Positions 17,794 to 26,395 of a DNA stretch of 64,000 bases are shown one piece after another. The position numbers were made by a program, and so were the translations under genes. The first letter of the stretch is position 1. Every line of letters starts with the position of its first letter. The notes beneath the pieces were generated by a model. The model was not told the DNA's origin and did not search any database. It was given only the letters and a program-made list of their open reading frames with translations. The DNA comes from Metarhizobium sp964253915 (GTDB taxonomy: Bacteria; Pseudomonadota; Alphaproteobacteria; Rhizobiales; Rhizobiaceae), in assembly GCF_964253915.1 (NCBI RefSeq), contig NZ_CAXUSG020000007.1, positions 248,001-312,000 of the forward strand, given 5' to 3'.

Positions 17794-18615
17794 ATGAGCG
17801 CCGTCGGAGCCCAGCGGCGCCTCAGCCCCGCCGCCATTACCGCCCTCAAGGGCGAACGCCCCATCGTTTCGCTCACCGCCTATACGACGCCGATTGCCCG
17901 GCTGCTCGATCCGCATTGCGACCTGCTTCTCGTCGGCGATTCGCTCGGCATGGTGCTCTACGGGCTGGAAAGCACCGTCGGCGTCACCATGGAAATGATG
18001 ATCGCCCACGGCCAGGCGGTGATGCGTGGCGTCAAACGATCCTGCGTCATCGTCGACCTGCCCTTCGGCAGCTACCAGGAATCCAAGGAACAGGCTTTTC
18101 GCAATGCCGCCCGCATCCTCAAGGAAACGGGGTGTGACGGCGTCAAGCTCGAAGGCGGCGAGGAAATGGCCGAAACGGTCGTCTTCCTCACCAGTCGCGG
18201 CATTCCGGTCTTCGGCCATGTCGGGCTGATGCCGCAGCAGGTGAACACGACGGGCGGTTACCGCTCGCTCGGTCGCTCGGAAAAGGAAGCCGCCAAGATC
18301 CGCCGCGACGCCCGCGCCATCGCCGAGGCCGGCGCCTTCGCCGTGGTGGTCGAGGGCACGGTCGAGCCACTGGCCCGCGAGATCACGGGTAACATCGCCA
18401 TCCCCACCATCGGCATCGGCGCCTCACCGGCCTGCGATGGACAGGTGCTGGTCTCCGACGACATGCTCGGCCTGTTCAACGACTTCAAGCCGCGTTTCGT
18501 CAAACACTTCGCCGAACTGGCGCCGATTGTCTCTCAAGCAGCGGAAGATTATGCGCGCGAGGTCAAGGAACGGCGCTTTCCGGGGCCGGAGCATACGTTC
18601 CAGGTGAAGAAGTAA
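17794..18615 (+). CDS. panB: 3-methyl-2-oxobutanoate hydroxymethyltransferase
   Basis: A 273-residue enzyme that moves a hydroxymethyl group from methylene-tetrahydrofolate to 2-oxoisovalerate, giving ketopantoate, the first committed step of pantothenate synthesis. Visible motifs are VSLTAYTTPIARLLD, VGDSLGMVLYG (metal-binding Asp), VKLEGG, GHVGLMPQ and VVEGTVEPLA, then IPTIGIGASPACDGQVLV. Full length for the family. Translationally close to panC (gap of one base). No panE or panD is in the window. Confidence 0.96.
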   Translation: MSAVGAQRRLSPAAITALKGERPIVSLTAYTTPIARLLDPHCDLLLVGDSLGMVLYGLESTVGVTMEMMIAHGQAVMRGVKRSCVIVDLPFGSYQESKEQAFRNAARILKETGCDGVKLEGGEEMAETVVFLTSRGIPVFGHVGLMPQQVNTTGGYRSLGRSEKEAAKIRRDARAIAEAGAFAVVVEGTVEPLAREITGNIAIPTIGIGASPACDGQVLVSDDMLGLFNDFKPRFVKHFAELAPIVSQAAEDYAREVKERRFPGPEHTFQVKK

Positions 18616-18670
18616 CGGCTGACTGGCAAGCCGCCATTCGCTCAACGCCGTCTTCCTCTCGCTCAAGCCC

Positions 18671-18775
18671 GTCATCCTCGGGCTTGACCCGAGGATCTGC
18701 CGACGTCTGCCAAGAAGCCGACGGTAGAGAGCGCATCTGGCATGCTTGGATCCTCGGGACGAGCCCGAGGATGAC
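18671..18775. repeat. Inverted repeat after panB
   Basis: GTCATCCTCGGGCT (18671-18684) and its exact complement AGCCCGAGGATGAC (18762-18775) bound a 105-bp element, each arm itself partly palindromic (CCTCGGG...CCCGAGG). This is the GTCATCCTCGGGCTTG type of dispersed repeat found in many alphaproteobacterial intergenic regions. It could also fold as a long stem in the panB 3' end. Confidence 0.75.
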
Positions 18776-18821
18776 GTCAGAGGGGCTGTTTCGCCTCTTG
18801 GCAGCCAAGCCAGCCGGGAGG

Positions 18822-19073
18822 TTACCGCCGTTCCTCCACGGGCTTTTCCAACAGATAGACGGCATCCGCCACATCGTCCATTTTCGCGACAAACGTCTGG
18901 TGCGCGGCCCGCAGTCCCTGATTGTAGTGATAGGGGCCGATCAGCTCCGACATGAAATCGAGCAGCAGCTCGGCCGGCAGCGCGCCGATCTCCTGGTCAA
19001 GTTCGTCATCGAAATAGCTGCGGATGCGCTCGACGAGCAGCGCCTTGGCGGCCTTTGCGATTTCGACCTTCAT
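18822..19073 (-). CDS. DUF2164 family protein
   Basis: An 83-residue small protein beginning MKVEIAKAAKALLVERI. The IRSYFDDELDQEIG and LLDFMSELIGPYHYNQG stretches match DUF2164, a short conserved family of unknown function. No signal peptide or membrane segment is present. It is convergent with panB and divergent from azlC, with no operon partner. Confidence 0.85.
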   Translation of the reverse strand: MKVEIAKAAKALLVERIRSYFDDELDQEIGALPAELLLDFMSELIGPYHYNQGLRAAHQTFVAKMDDVADAVYLLEKPVEERR

Positions 19074-19196
19074 GAGCCTCCTCCCCTTGCGTCGCCGCGC
19101 AATGCTTCACCGGAATCAATCGATCCATAAGGCATATTTGATTGCGGCAAAAAGCGCATCGCATTAAGGCTGCCTGATCTTCAGGGAAAGCGGCAG

Positions 19197-19913
19197 ATGG
19201 ACAGATCGGAATTCATGGAAGGCGTGCGTGGCGGGTTTCCCGTCATGGTCTCGGCGGCACCGTTCGGCGCACTTTTCGGCGCCGTCGCCGTCGCCAACGG
19301 CCAGACGATCGCCGAAGCGACGCTGATGAGCGCCACGGTGTTTGCCGGCGCCAGCCAGCTGGTCGGCATCGAGCTGTTCGGCCACAAGGTGCAGCCCTGG
19401 CTGATCATCCTGTCCGTGCTGGCGGTAAACTTCCGCCATATCCTCTATTCGGCGGCGATCGCCCGCTTCATCCGGCATTTTTCGCCGCTGGAAAAATTCC
19501 TGACCTTTTATGTGCTGACCGATCCGCAATTCGCCCAGACGGTGCAGCGCGGCGAAACCGGCCGCAAGGTGACTTTCGCCTGGTACGCCGGCTTTGCCGT
19601 CATCATCTATTTTCCCTGGCTGGTGATGACGGCGCTCGGCGGCGTCTCCGGCAAGCTGATCGGCGATCCGAAGATCATCGGCCTCGACGTGCTGCTACCG
19701 ATCTATTTCATGGCGCTGGTCATGGGGTTCCGCAGGAAGCCGAACTTCATCCCCATCGTCGCCGTCAGCGCTGTCGCCTCGGTGCTGGCGCTGCAATTCG
19801 TCGGCTCGCCCTGGCATGTCAGCATCGGCGCCATCGCCGGCATCGTGCTTGCTGCCTTGTTGCCCATCGACAAGCAGGCAGCCGCCGCTCCGTCAACGGA
19901 ACAGGAGGCATAG
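19197..19913 (+). CDS. azlC: AzlC family branched-chain amino acid exporter, large subunit
   Basis: A 238-residue inner-membrane protein with about six to seven hydrophobic segments. The start SEFMEGVRGGFPVMVSAAPFG, the ATVFAGASQLVGIELFG stretch and the NFRHILYSAAIA motif are typical AzlC. With AzlD it forms a two-component exporter of branched-chain amino acids or analogues. The azlD start follows after four bases, so they form an operon. Substrate is inferred from the family only. Confidence 0.92.
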   Translation: MDRSEFMEGVRGGFPVMVSAAPFGALFGAVAVANGQTIAEATLMSATVFAGASQLVGIELFGHKVQPWLIILSVLAVNFRHILYSAAIARFIRHFSPLEKFLTFYVLTDPQFAQTVQRGETGRKVTFAWYAGFAVIIYFPWLVMTALGGVSGKLIGDPKIIGLDVLLPIYFMALVMGFRRKPNFIPIVAVSAVASVLALQFVGSPWHVSIGAIAGIVLAALLPIDKQAAAAPSTEQEA

Positions 19914-19917
19914 GCCG

Positions 19918-20229
19918 ATGGAAAACCTGTTCAACAGCGACATGGTGATCCTCATCCTGCTCTGCGCCGTCGCCACCTTCGCGACGCGCATCGGCGGTTA
20001 CATCCTGATCACGCGGCTGAAAAGCATCCCGCCACGGCTGGATGCCGCGCTGAACGCCGTTCCCGCCGCCGTATTGACCACGCTTGTGGCGCCGGCGTTT
20101 TTCGCCGGCGGCATCGAAGTGAAGGTAGCGATGGCCGTCGCCCTGGTGATCGGCCTGCGATACTCAGCCATGCCGATGCTTGCCATCGGCTGGCTGGTCG
20201 TCATGGGCTTCCGTCACATCCTCAATTAA
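19918..20229 (+). CDS. azlD: AzlD family branched-chain amino acid exporter, small subunit
   Basis: A 103-residue membrane protein with about four short hydrophobic segments, partner of AzlC. The CAVATFATRIGGYIL stretch and the AVPAAVLTTLVAPAFF motif are characteristic. The ATG at 19918 is taken because it follows azlC by four bases and gives the usual length. The last eight bases overlap the end of pepP on the other strand. Confidence 0.9.
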   Translation: MENLFNSDMVILILLCAVATFATRIGGYILITRLKSIPPRLDAALNAVPAAVLTTLVAPAFFAGGIEVKVAMAVALVIGLRYSAMPMLAIGWLVVMGFRHILN

Positions 20230-22054
20230 GCGGACGGGTTGCCTGCTGCAGCCAGTTGCGCACCGCCGGATCCTCGATCAGCGGCAACAACGTCTCATGC
20301 GTCTTCGCATGATAGGCATCGATCCAGTGGACCTCGTCTGCGGTCAACAGTTCGCGCAGGATGAGGTTGCGGTCGATGGGGCAATAGGTCAGCGTTTCGA
20401 AACCGAGCATCGGCTGATCGCCGCCATCGACGTCTTCCGCCTCGCGCACATAGATCAGGTTCTCGATGCGGATGCCGAAGCTGCCGGGGCGGTAATAACC
20501 GGGCTCGTTGGAGAGGATCATGCCGGGCAACAGCTCCTGTGTCGAAAGCCGCGCAATGCGCTGCGGCCCTTCATGCACCGAGAGATAGGAGCCGACGCCG
20601 TGGCCGGTGCCGTGGGCGAAATCCGCCCCCGCCTTCCACAGGTTGATGCGGGCAAGCGGATCAAGGTCGCAGCCGCGCGTTCCCTTGGGGAAACGGGCCG
20701 TCGAAATGGCGATCATGCCCTTCAGCACCAGCGTGAAGAAGCGCTTGCGCTCGGGATCGACGGCGCCGACAGCCACCGTGCGGGTGATGTCAGTCGTGCC
20801 GTTGATATATTGGGCGCCGGAATCGATCAGGAACAGTTCGCCAGGCGCAATGAAGCGATCGGTATCGACGGTGACCCGGTAATGCATGATCGCCGCATGT
20901 TCGCCGGCTCCGGCAATGGTATCGAAGGAAATGTCCTTCAACGGATTTTGCATCGCCTGGCCGACGCGGCCGCGCACCTCTTCCAGCTTCTTCGTCGCGT
21001 CGATCTCGGTGATCGTGCCGGGCTTGGTATCTTCTAGCCAGGCGAGGAATTCGACCATCGCCGCGCCGTCCTGCACATGCGCCGCCGCCGAACCGTTGAT
21101 CTCGACGAGGTTCTTGCAGGCCCGCGGCAGCTTGGCCGGATCGTTGCCTTCAACCACCTCGCCGCCCTTGGCGCGGATCAGTTCGGCCAGCGCAAAAGGC
21201 GTCAGGTCGGGATCGACGAGAATGCGGGCACCGTCTGCCGCAACCGCAGCGAGGCGTTTTTCCAGCGTGTCCGGCGCGACCTGGTGGCTAAGCTGCGCGA
21301 GATAGGCTTCCGCCTCAATATTGGTCTTGCGCTTGTCGAGGAAAAGTTCGGGCTTGCCGTCGGCATGGATGATGGCGCGCGCCAGCGGATGCGGCGTATG
21401 CGGCACATCCTTGCCGCGGATGTTGAAGATCCAGGCGACCGACGATGGATCGGTGATCAGCACTGCCGCAAGATTCTTCTGCTTGAGGTCATGGGCGATG
21501 GCACCGATCTTTTCGGCCGCCAGCACGCCGGACTCGCCGAGATTCTGGATCGTCACCGCGCCCAGCGGCTCGGCCGGCCGGCTGGCCCATAGGCGATCGA
21601 GCGGATTGTATTTGAGGAAAACGAGCGCACCGCCGATATCGGCGAGCGCCTTCTCCAGACGCCGCACCTCGGCGCCAGTGTGCAGCCAGGGGTCGATACC
21701 CAGCCGGAACCCTTTTGGCGCATGCTTCTTGATCCACAGATGCGGCGGCTCGCCGACAAGATCACCTCCGGTGAAAACCGCGCCGTCCACCTGTTCGGCA
21801 AGCTGGGTGACATAACGGCCGTCGACAAAAACCACCGCCTGCCCGCGACCGATCAATGCCACGCCGGCCGATCCGGTGAAACCCGTCAGCCAGGACAGGC
21901 GCTCGGACGACGCTGGCACGTATTCGCCCTGATATTCATCGGCGCGCGGCACCAGGAAAGCGTCGATGCCGAGCTCATCGAAGGTTGCGCGCAAAGCCTC
22001 CACCCGCTCGCGACCGAACTGCGGCGTGGATGTGACCTCGAAAGACTGAAACAT
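20222..22054 (-). CDS. pepP: Xaa-Pro aminopeptidase (M24B)
   Basis: A 610-residue cytosolic metalloprotease that removes N-terminal residues before proline. Two creatinase-like N-terminal domains (about 1-310) precede the pita-bread catalytic domain. The metal ligands are visible as IDSGAQYINGTTDITRT (two Asp), GHGVGSYLSVHEGP (His) and NEPGYYRPGSFGIRIEN (two Glu). The length of about 600 matches the long aminopeptidase P class shared with eukaryotes rather than the 440-residue E. coli PepP. The start at 22054 gives MFQSFEVTS; an upstream in-frame ATG extends into non-conserved sequence. Confidence 0.9.
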   Translation of the reverse strand: MFQSFEVTSTPQFGRERVEALRATFDELGIDAFLVPRADEYQGEYVPASSERLSWLTGFTGSAGVALIGRGQAVVFVDGRYVTQLAEQVDGAVFTGGDLVGEPPHLWIKKHAPKGFRLGIDPWLHTGAEVRRLEKALADIGGALVFLKYNPLDRLWASRPAEPLGAVTIQNLGESGVLAAEKIGAIAHDLKQKNLAAVLITDPSSVAWIFNIRGKDVPHTPHPLARAIIHADGKPELFLDKRKTNIEAEAYLAQLSHQVAPDTLEKRLAAVAADGARILVDPDLTPFALAELIRAKGGEVVEGNDPAKLPRACKNLVEINGSAAAHVQDGAAMVEFLAWLEDTKPGTITEIDATKKLEEVRGRVGQAMQNPLKDISFDTIAGAGEHAAIMHYRVTVDTDRFIAPGELFLIDSGAQYINGTTDITRTVAVGAVDPERKRFFTLVLKGMIAISTARFPKGTRGCDLDPLARINLWKAGADFAHGTGHGVGSYLSVHEGPQRIARLSTQELLPGMILSNEPGYYRPGSFGIRIENLIYVREAEDVDGGDQPMLGFETLTYCPIDRNLILRELLTADEVHWIDAYHAKTHETLLPLIEDPAVRNWLQQATRPLN

Positions 22055-22213
22055 GGCGACTTTCCAATTGTGCTGAACGATTCCAAACCGCGGCATACTA
22101 TCTGCGCAAAGCAAGGGCGGAAAGGACAAATGACCGCCACCGCCTGTCCGCGCATATCAGCAGGCGCTGCATTATGTATGCAGCAGACGCATGGCATCCA
22201 TGACGGATTGCCT

Positions 22214-22242
22214 CTGTCCATATGAGAAAATCTGCGTATAGT
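22214..22242 (+). promoter_or_regulatory. Weak promoter candidate for the small RNA
   Basis: TATAGT (22237-22242) with a poor -35, CTGTCC (22214-22219), at a 17-base spacing. Transcription would start near 22249. The -35 is far from consensus, so the true start may be further downstream. Confidence 0.3.
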
Positions 22243-22248
22243 GCGCGG

Positions 22249-22460
22249 CAACGAAAGGGGTTCGAACGAACTTCATTCGAAACCAAGCGAAAGAGCTACG
22301 CGCCCTGAGCGAAATATCCGGTCGGTCACTCCTCCTCCCTCCTCCGATCGGGTATTCAGAGCGCTAGATGTCCGCTCGAGCATCTCCTCTAAGGCTCGCG
22401 GACCACGATCAGGTCAGACTGATCGGCAGGCGGTGCCACTGGCACCGCCTTTTGCTTTTT
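22249..22460 (+). ncRNA. Candidate small RNA with CUCCU loops (alpha-r14-like)
   Basis: Between the start regions of pepP and the end of prmA lies a chain of hairpins ending in a strong terminator, with no open frame. Hairpin 1 has a 12-bp stem (22314-22325 with 22344-22355, two G-U pairs) and an 18-base loop containing CTCCTCCTCCCTCCT. Hairpin 2 pairs GTCCGC..GAGC (22370-22381) with GCTCGCGGAC (22394-22403), and its loop contains CTCCTC. Hairpin 3 is GATCAG/CTGATC (22407-22424). Exposed CUCCU loops complementary to Shine-Dalgarno sites are the hallmark of the rhizobial alpha-r14 family and of CcsR RNAs. The 5' end is uncertain and could lie near 22300. Confidence 0.65.
22428..22460 (+). terminator. 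Strong intrinsic terminator of the small RNA
   Basis: A perfect 10-bp stem, AGGCGGTGCC (22428-22437) with GGCACCGCCT (22441-22450), loop ACT, followed by a run ending in TTTTGCTTTTT on the plus strand. The minus strand has no T-run, so the transcript it ends is on the plus strand, where no protein gene lies upstream. Confidence 0.85.
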
Positions 22461-22472
22461 AAGGCCCTTTTC

Positions 22473-23351
22473 TCACCCGGCCCGGTCGAGATGGATGGTC
22501 ACCCAGCCGTTGCGCCAGATGGTGCGCACATGGCGGAGATGTTCGCCATTATAGGCGGCCAGAACCTTCCAGCGCTGTGCCGCCAGAATCCCCGACAGGA
22601 TCACGGAACCGCCCGGCGCCAGATGGGTGGCAAGCTGCGGCGCCATCTTGATCAGCGGCCGCGCCAGGATGTTGGCGATGATCAGGTCGAACGGACCGTG
22701 GCGACGGAAGGCATCCGAATGAAAGCCCGGCGCCGTCTCGACGGTGATCCCGTTGGCGATGCCGTTGCGGCGGACGTTTTCGCGGGCGACGCGGGTAGCG
22801 ATGGGATCGATGTCGGTCGCTAGCACCGGGATGTGCCGGAGCTTGCGCACGGCAATGGCGAGCACGCCGCTGCCGGTGCCGAGATCGAGCGCATTGCGCA
22901 CCGTGCGGGCGCGCATCACCGTTTCGATCACCTCAAGGCAGCCCGCGGTCGTGCCGTGATGGCCGGTGCCGAAGGCCTGGCCGGCGTCGATCTCGATGCC
23001 GATGTCGTTGATGGAAACCTTGTCGCGGTCGTGCGAGCCGTGCACGAGGAAACGCCCTGCCCTGACAGGCTTCAGGCCCTCCAGCGACTTCGCCACCCAG
23101 TCGATATCGGGGATAACCTCGCGCATGATCGACAGGTCGGCGAAACTCGCCGCCACCATGGCGTCCAGGCGGCTGCGGATATCGTCTTCCTCATCCAGCA
23201 TCATGTAGATGGAGGCTTCCCAGATATCGCGCTTTTCGTCGATTTCCGTCGTGGCGATCGCCAGATCTTCCTCGCCGAAAACCTCGGTCATCAGGTCGAG
23301 GACCTCTCCGGCCCGCTTTTCGGTCGTCGTAAGGTAGAGGCGAATATCCAC
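22473..23351 (-). CDS. prmA: Ribosomal protein L11 methyltransferase
   Basis: A 292-residue SAM-dependent enzyme that trimethylates ribosomal protein L11. The N-terminal substrate-recognition domain (about 1-120) is followed by a Rossmann methyltransferase domain with ALDLGTGSGVLAIAVRKL, the ATDIDPIATRVARENV motif II and LIIANILARPLI. GQAFGTGHHGTT is the conserved SAM-loop signature of PrmA. Full length. It stands alone, convergent with the small RNA terminator on its 3' side. Confidence 0.94.
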   Translation of the reverse strand: MDIRLYLTTTEKRAGEVLDLMTEVFGEEDLAIATTEIDEKRDIWEASIYMMLDEEDDIRSRLDAMVAASFADLSIMREVIPDIDWVAKSLEGLKPVRAGRFLVHGSHDRDKVSINDIGIEIDAGQAFGTGHHGTTAGCLEVIETVMRARTVRNALDLGTGSGVLAIAVRKLRHIPVLATDIDPIATRVARENVRRNGIANGITVETAPGFHSDAFRRHGPFDLIIANILARPLIKMAPQLATHLAPGGSVILSGILAAQRWKVLAAYNGEHLRHVRTIWRNGWVTIHLDRAG

Positions 23352-23430
23352 GGCGGTCGGTCACTTTCTCGGATTTGCGGCTTCAACGCCGTCTTTAACG
23401 GCAAACGCCCCCCGACCGCAATCTCCGACC

Positions 23431-23491
23431 TTTTGTCTTTATGCAATTCCGGACGCAAAACCGCTACGCACTTTTGCTGGAATTTGCCCTA
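23431..23491. repeat. Palindromic intergenic repeat, copy B
   Basis: Bases 23442-23482 repeat the right part of copy A almost exactly (GCAATTCCGGACGCAAAACC and onward). On the minus strand the element begins TAGGGCAAATTCCAG; its TAG is the stop codon of the SCO1 gene. Confidence 0.85.
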
Positions 23492-24091
23492 GCCCTTGGC
23501 AGCGAGGTTTTCCAGCTTCTTCACCGCCGTCTCCGGATTTTCCTGATAGGCGATGGTGCCGGAAAAACGTCCCTGCGAATCGAGCAGGAAGACGGAAGCC
23601 GTATGGTCCATGGTGTAGTCGCCGTTCGGCTCCTTCTCGTCCAGCGGCACCTTCTTGGCGTAGACGCGGAAACCCTTGATCACCTCGGCGATCTTCTCCG
23701 GCGGGCCGGAGATGGCCGTGATGCGTTTCGAAACGTTGGAAACGTACTGGCCGAGCAGTTCCGGCGTATCGCGCTCCGGATCGACGGTGATGAAATAGGC
23801 CTGCAGCTTCGTTCCATCGGGATCGACCTTGGCCAGCCAGCCATCCAGTTCGTACAGCGTCGTCGGGCACACTTCCGGGCAATGGGTGAAGCCGAAGAAC
23901 AGCGCGGTCGGCTTGCCGCGCAACGCCTGCTCGGTGATCGGCTTGCCATCCTGGGCAACGAGCTGGAACGGCACGCCGAACGGGCCATCCGCCAGTTCCT
24001 GCTTCGAACGCGTCATCTCCAGCGTCAGCCAACCAAGCACGCCGGCAAGAACCACGACGGCGACCCAAAGGATAATGCGTACGGTTTTCAT
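23489..24091 (-). CDS. SCO1/SenC family copper chaperone
   Basis: A 200-residue membrane-anchored periplasmic protein for copper delivery to cytochrome c oxidase. An N-terminal membrane segment (about 5-24, IILWVAVVVLAGVLGWLTL) is followed by a thioredoxin fold. The copper ligands are Cys71 and Cys75 in FTHCPEVCP and His163 in MDHTASVF; FITVDPERDTPE is the family signature. The start at 24091 gives MKTVRIILW; the longer frame upstream has no signal-like sequence. The TAG stop is formed by the start of the adjacent repeat. Cytochrome oxidase genes are not nearby. Confidence 0.92.
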   Translation of the reverse strand: MKTVRIILWVAVVVLAGVLGWLTLEMTRSKQELADGPFGVPFQLVAQDGKPITEQALRGKPTALFFGFTHCPEVCPTTLYELDGWLAKVDPDGTKLQAYFITVDPERDTPELLGQYVSNVSKRITAISGPPEKIAEVIKGFRVYAKKVPLDEKEPNGDYTMDHTASVFLLDSQGRFSGTIAYQENPETAVKKLENLAAKG

Positions 24092-24425
24092 GCCACTCCC
24101 CGCGATCACGGCGCCCCGATGCGCCTTTTGCCGCCAGATATCGCGTCTCTCGGCGGGAGGCAAATCAAGTTCCGCGTTATCCGCCGGCCCGCGCGGATTT
24201 GTCACGATTGCAACATCCTGCAATCAAACATGCGCCATTTGCGGACATGTCGGGCCGGAGTGCGAATATCGTTAGCGAAGGTTTAAGCAATTTTTGAGAA
24301 TTTTGGAGTGCGTTCGCAGTCTTCCAACTGCCTGACATGATGTCTACCGGCTTTGCCGGCCTCCGCATGGGTGAATTCGGGGTTGCGGAAAAGCGGCGTA
24401 CGGTGCCGCGGGGGCGAGACAATAC
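24092..24425. other. Divergent intergenic region SCO1 / chemoreceptor
   Basis: 334 bases that should hold promoters for both flanking genes. No supported open frame is seen. A small hairpin, CCGGCTTTGCCGG, lies at about 24349-24361. The AT-rich part at about 24264-24306 is a likely promoter core for the chemoreceptor, but I see no confident -35/-10 pair. Confidence 0.4.
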
Positions 24426-26393
24426 ATGTCGACAGGCAACATTCAGAAAACATTGTCCGTGCGCCAGCGCCTGCTGTCGCTCAGCGTCGCGGCGATCATC
24501 GGTTTCGGCTCCGTGGTTGCTGTGGGCTGGTATCAGAACAGCGTGGTCAAGACCGCCCTCGACCGCGCCAACACCATCCAGACGAGCGTCGGCATCGTCA
24601 ACGAAATGCGGACCGCCAATCTCGATCTCGTGCTGGCAGCGATGGATACGATCATCGACCGCGACGAGAAGGCGATCCAGCCGGAGCGGCTGCAGACCAT
24701 CCAGTCTTCGATCAAGAGCCTTTCCGACGGCCAGCAGATCCTGCGCGACCTCGCAGCGGAACTCGGCGCAAGCTCGATCGTCGGCAGCTTTGATGCCGAT
24801 CTCAAGGAATTGCAGCAGGCCATCGCCGTCGACCTGAAATCCATGGTCGAAAAGGGTGCGCCCGTCGAGGAATACGGCAAGCTCGACGATGTGGTCGACG
24901 GCGCCGGCGCACGCATGGGCGCCGCCCTGAAGACCCTGTCCAACGACGGCGGCAAGTTGGTCACCGCAAGTGTTGCCGAAGCCAAGGCCACCTCGAGTTC
25001 GGCGCTGATCTACCAGCTGGCCTTCGGCCTGATCGCCCTCCTGACCATGACGGCACTGCAGAAATACCATGGCGGATCGTTACGTCGCGGCATCTCTGCC
25101 GTACGCGAGAGCATGCAGCACATCGTCGACGGCGATACGGCACGGCCGGTTTCGGAAACCAGCCGCGGCGACGAAATCGGCGACATGGCGCGCGCAACCG
25201 AAGTGTTCCGCCTGGCAGCCGTCGAAAAGCTGTCGCTGGAGCAGCAGGCGGACAACAACCGCCGCCGCGACGAGACCGAGCAGAAGAGCCGCGAAACCGA
25301 CAGACTTGCGGAAGAAAAAGCCATCAAGGCAGTCGTCGATGCGCTGGCACATGCGCTGACCCGCCTTTCGGAAGGTGATGTCACCGTCACCATCGACAAC
25401 CCGTTCCGCAACGATTTCGAACAGCTGCGCGCCGACTTCAACCGCACGACGGCGCGCCTGCGGCAGGTGCTGACCGAAATCCGCGAAAACGGCACCTCGA
25501 TCGAGGCCAACAGCCGGCAGATGCGCTCCTCCGCCGACGATCTCGCCCGCCGCACCGAGCAGCAGGCCGCCTCGCTGGAGGAAACCTCCGCCGCGCTCGA
25601 TCAGATCACCGCCACCGTTCGCAGCGCCACGCAGCGCGCCGAAGAAGCCAGCCACATGGTCGAGGAGACCAAGCGCAATTCGGAAAAATACGGCCAGATC
25701 GTCAGCGAGGCCATGGCCGCCATGGAGCGCATCGAGGATGCGTCGCGGGAAATCGGCAAGATCATCAACGCCATCGACGAAATCGCCTTCCAGACAAACC
25801 TGCTGGCCCTCAACGCCGGCGTCGAGGCAGCCCGCGCTGGTGAAGCCGGCAAGGGCTTTGCCGTCGTCGCCCAGGAAGTGCGCGAGCTTGCCGGCCGTGC
25901 CGCAACGGCGGCCAAGGACATCAAGACACTGGTCAGCAAATCCAGCAGCGAAGTCGCCAGCGGCGTGGAGCTGGTTACCGCCACCGGCGAGGCGCTCAAC
26001 AAGATGGGCGAGAACGTCCTGCGCATCAACGACCACGTCCAGTCGATCGTCACTTCCGCACGCGAACAATCCGTCGGGCTTTCGGAAATCAACACCGCCG
26101 TCAGCCAGATGGACCAGGCGACGCAAAAGAATGCCGCCATGGTCGAAGAGACCAACGCCGCCAGCCACACGCTGGCCAGCGATGCGGAAAATCTGGCCAA
26201 CCTGATCGGCCAGTTCAATATCGGCGGCGGAGCTTCCGCCGCGCAGATGCCGCGATCGGCCACCGCCGCCTCGCGTCCGACACCGTCCCCCGCAAAGGCC
26301 CTGATCAGCCGGGTTGCGGGAACTTTCAGCAACGGCAACGCCGCCCGCAAGCCTGCGCCTGCGGCGGTCAGCGAAGAATGGGAAGAGTTCTGA
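24426..26393 (+). CDS. Methyl-accepting chemotaxis protein
   Basis: A 655-residue chemoreceptor. TM1 is at about 13-37 and TM2 at about 190-212, giving a periplasmic sensor domain of roughly 150 residues, mostly helical. Then come a HAMP domain (about 215-270), a coiled linker, a second HAMP-like segment (about 295-350) and the signalling domain with the hairpin tip EIAFQTNLLALNAGVEAARAG. The C-terminus is EEWEEF, similar to the CheR/CheB-tethering pentapeptide of high-abundance receptors, so adaptation enzymes may dock here. The ligand is unknown. The cheW-type gene starts two bases after the stop. Confidence 0.93.
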   Translation: MSTGNIQKTLSVRQRLLSLSVAAIIGFGSVVAVGWYQNSVVKTALDRANTIQTSVGIVNEMRTANLDLVLAAMDTIIDRDEKAIQPERLQTIQSSIKSLSDGQQILRDLAAELGASSIVGSFDADLKELQQAIAVDLKSMVEKGAPVEEYGKLDDVVDGAGARMGAALKTLSNDGGKLVTASVAEAKATSSSALIYQLAFGLIALLTMTALQKYHGGSLRRGISAVRESMQHIVDGDTARPVSETSRGDEIGDMARATEVFRLAAVEKLSLEQQADNNRRRDETEQKSRETDRLAEEKAIKAVVDALAHALTRLSEGDVTVTIDNPFRNDFEQLRADFNRTTARLRQVLTEIRENGTSIEANSRQMRSSADDLARRTEQQAASLEETSAALDQITATVRSATQRAEEASHMVEETKRNSEKYGQIVSEAMAAMERIEDASREIGKIINAIDEIAFQTNLLALNAGVEAARAGEAGKGFAVVAQEVRELAGRAATAAKDIKTLVSKSSSEVASGVELVTATGEALNKMGENVLRINDHVQSIVTSAREQSVGLSEINTAVSQMDQATQKNAAMVEETNAASHTLASDAENLANLIGQFNIGGGASAAQMPRSATAASRPTPSPAKALISRVAGTFSNGNAARKPAPAAVSEEWEEF

Positions 26394-26395
26394 TC

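Noticed and set aside
22281..22345. Pyrimidine-rich stretch taken as a simple sequence repeat
   Set aside because: It lies precisely in the loop of a 12-bp stem, followed by more hairpins and a terminator, so a structured RNA explains it better.
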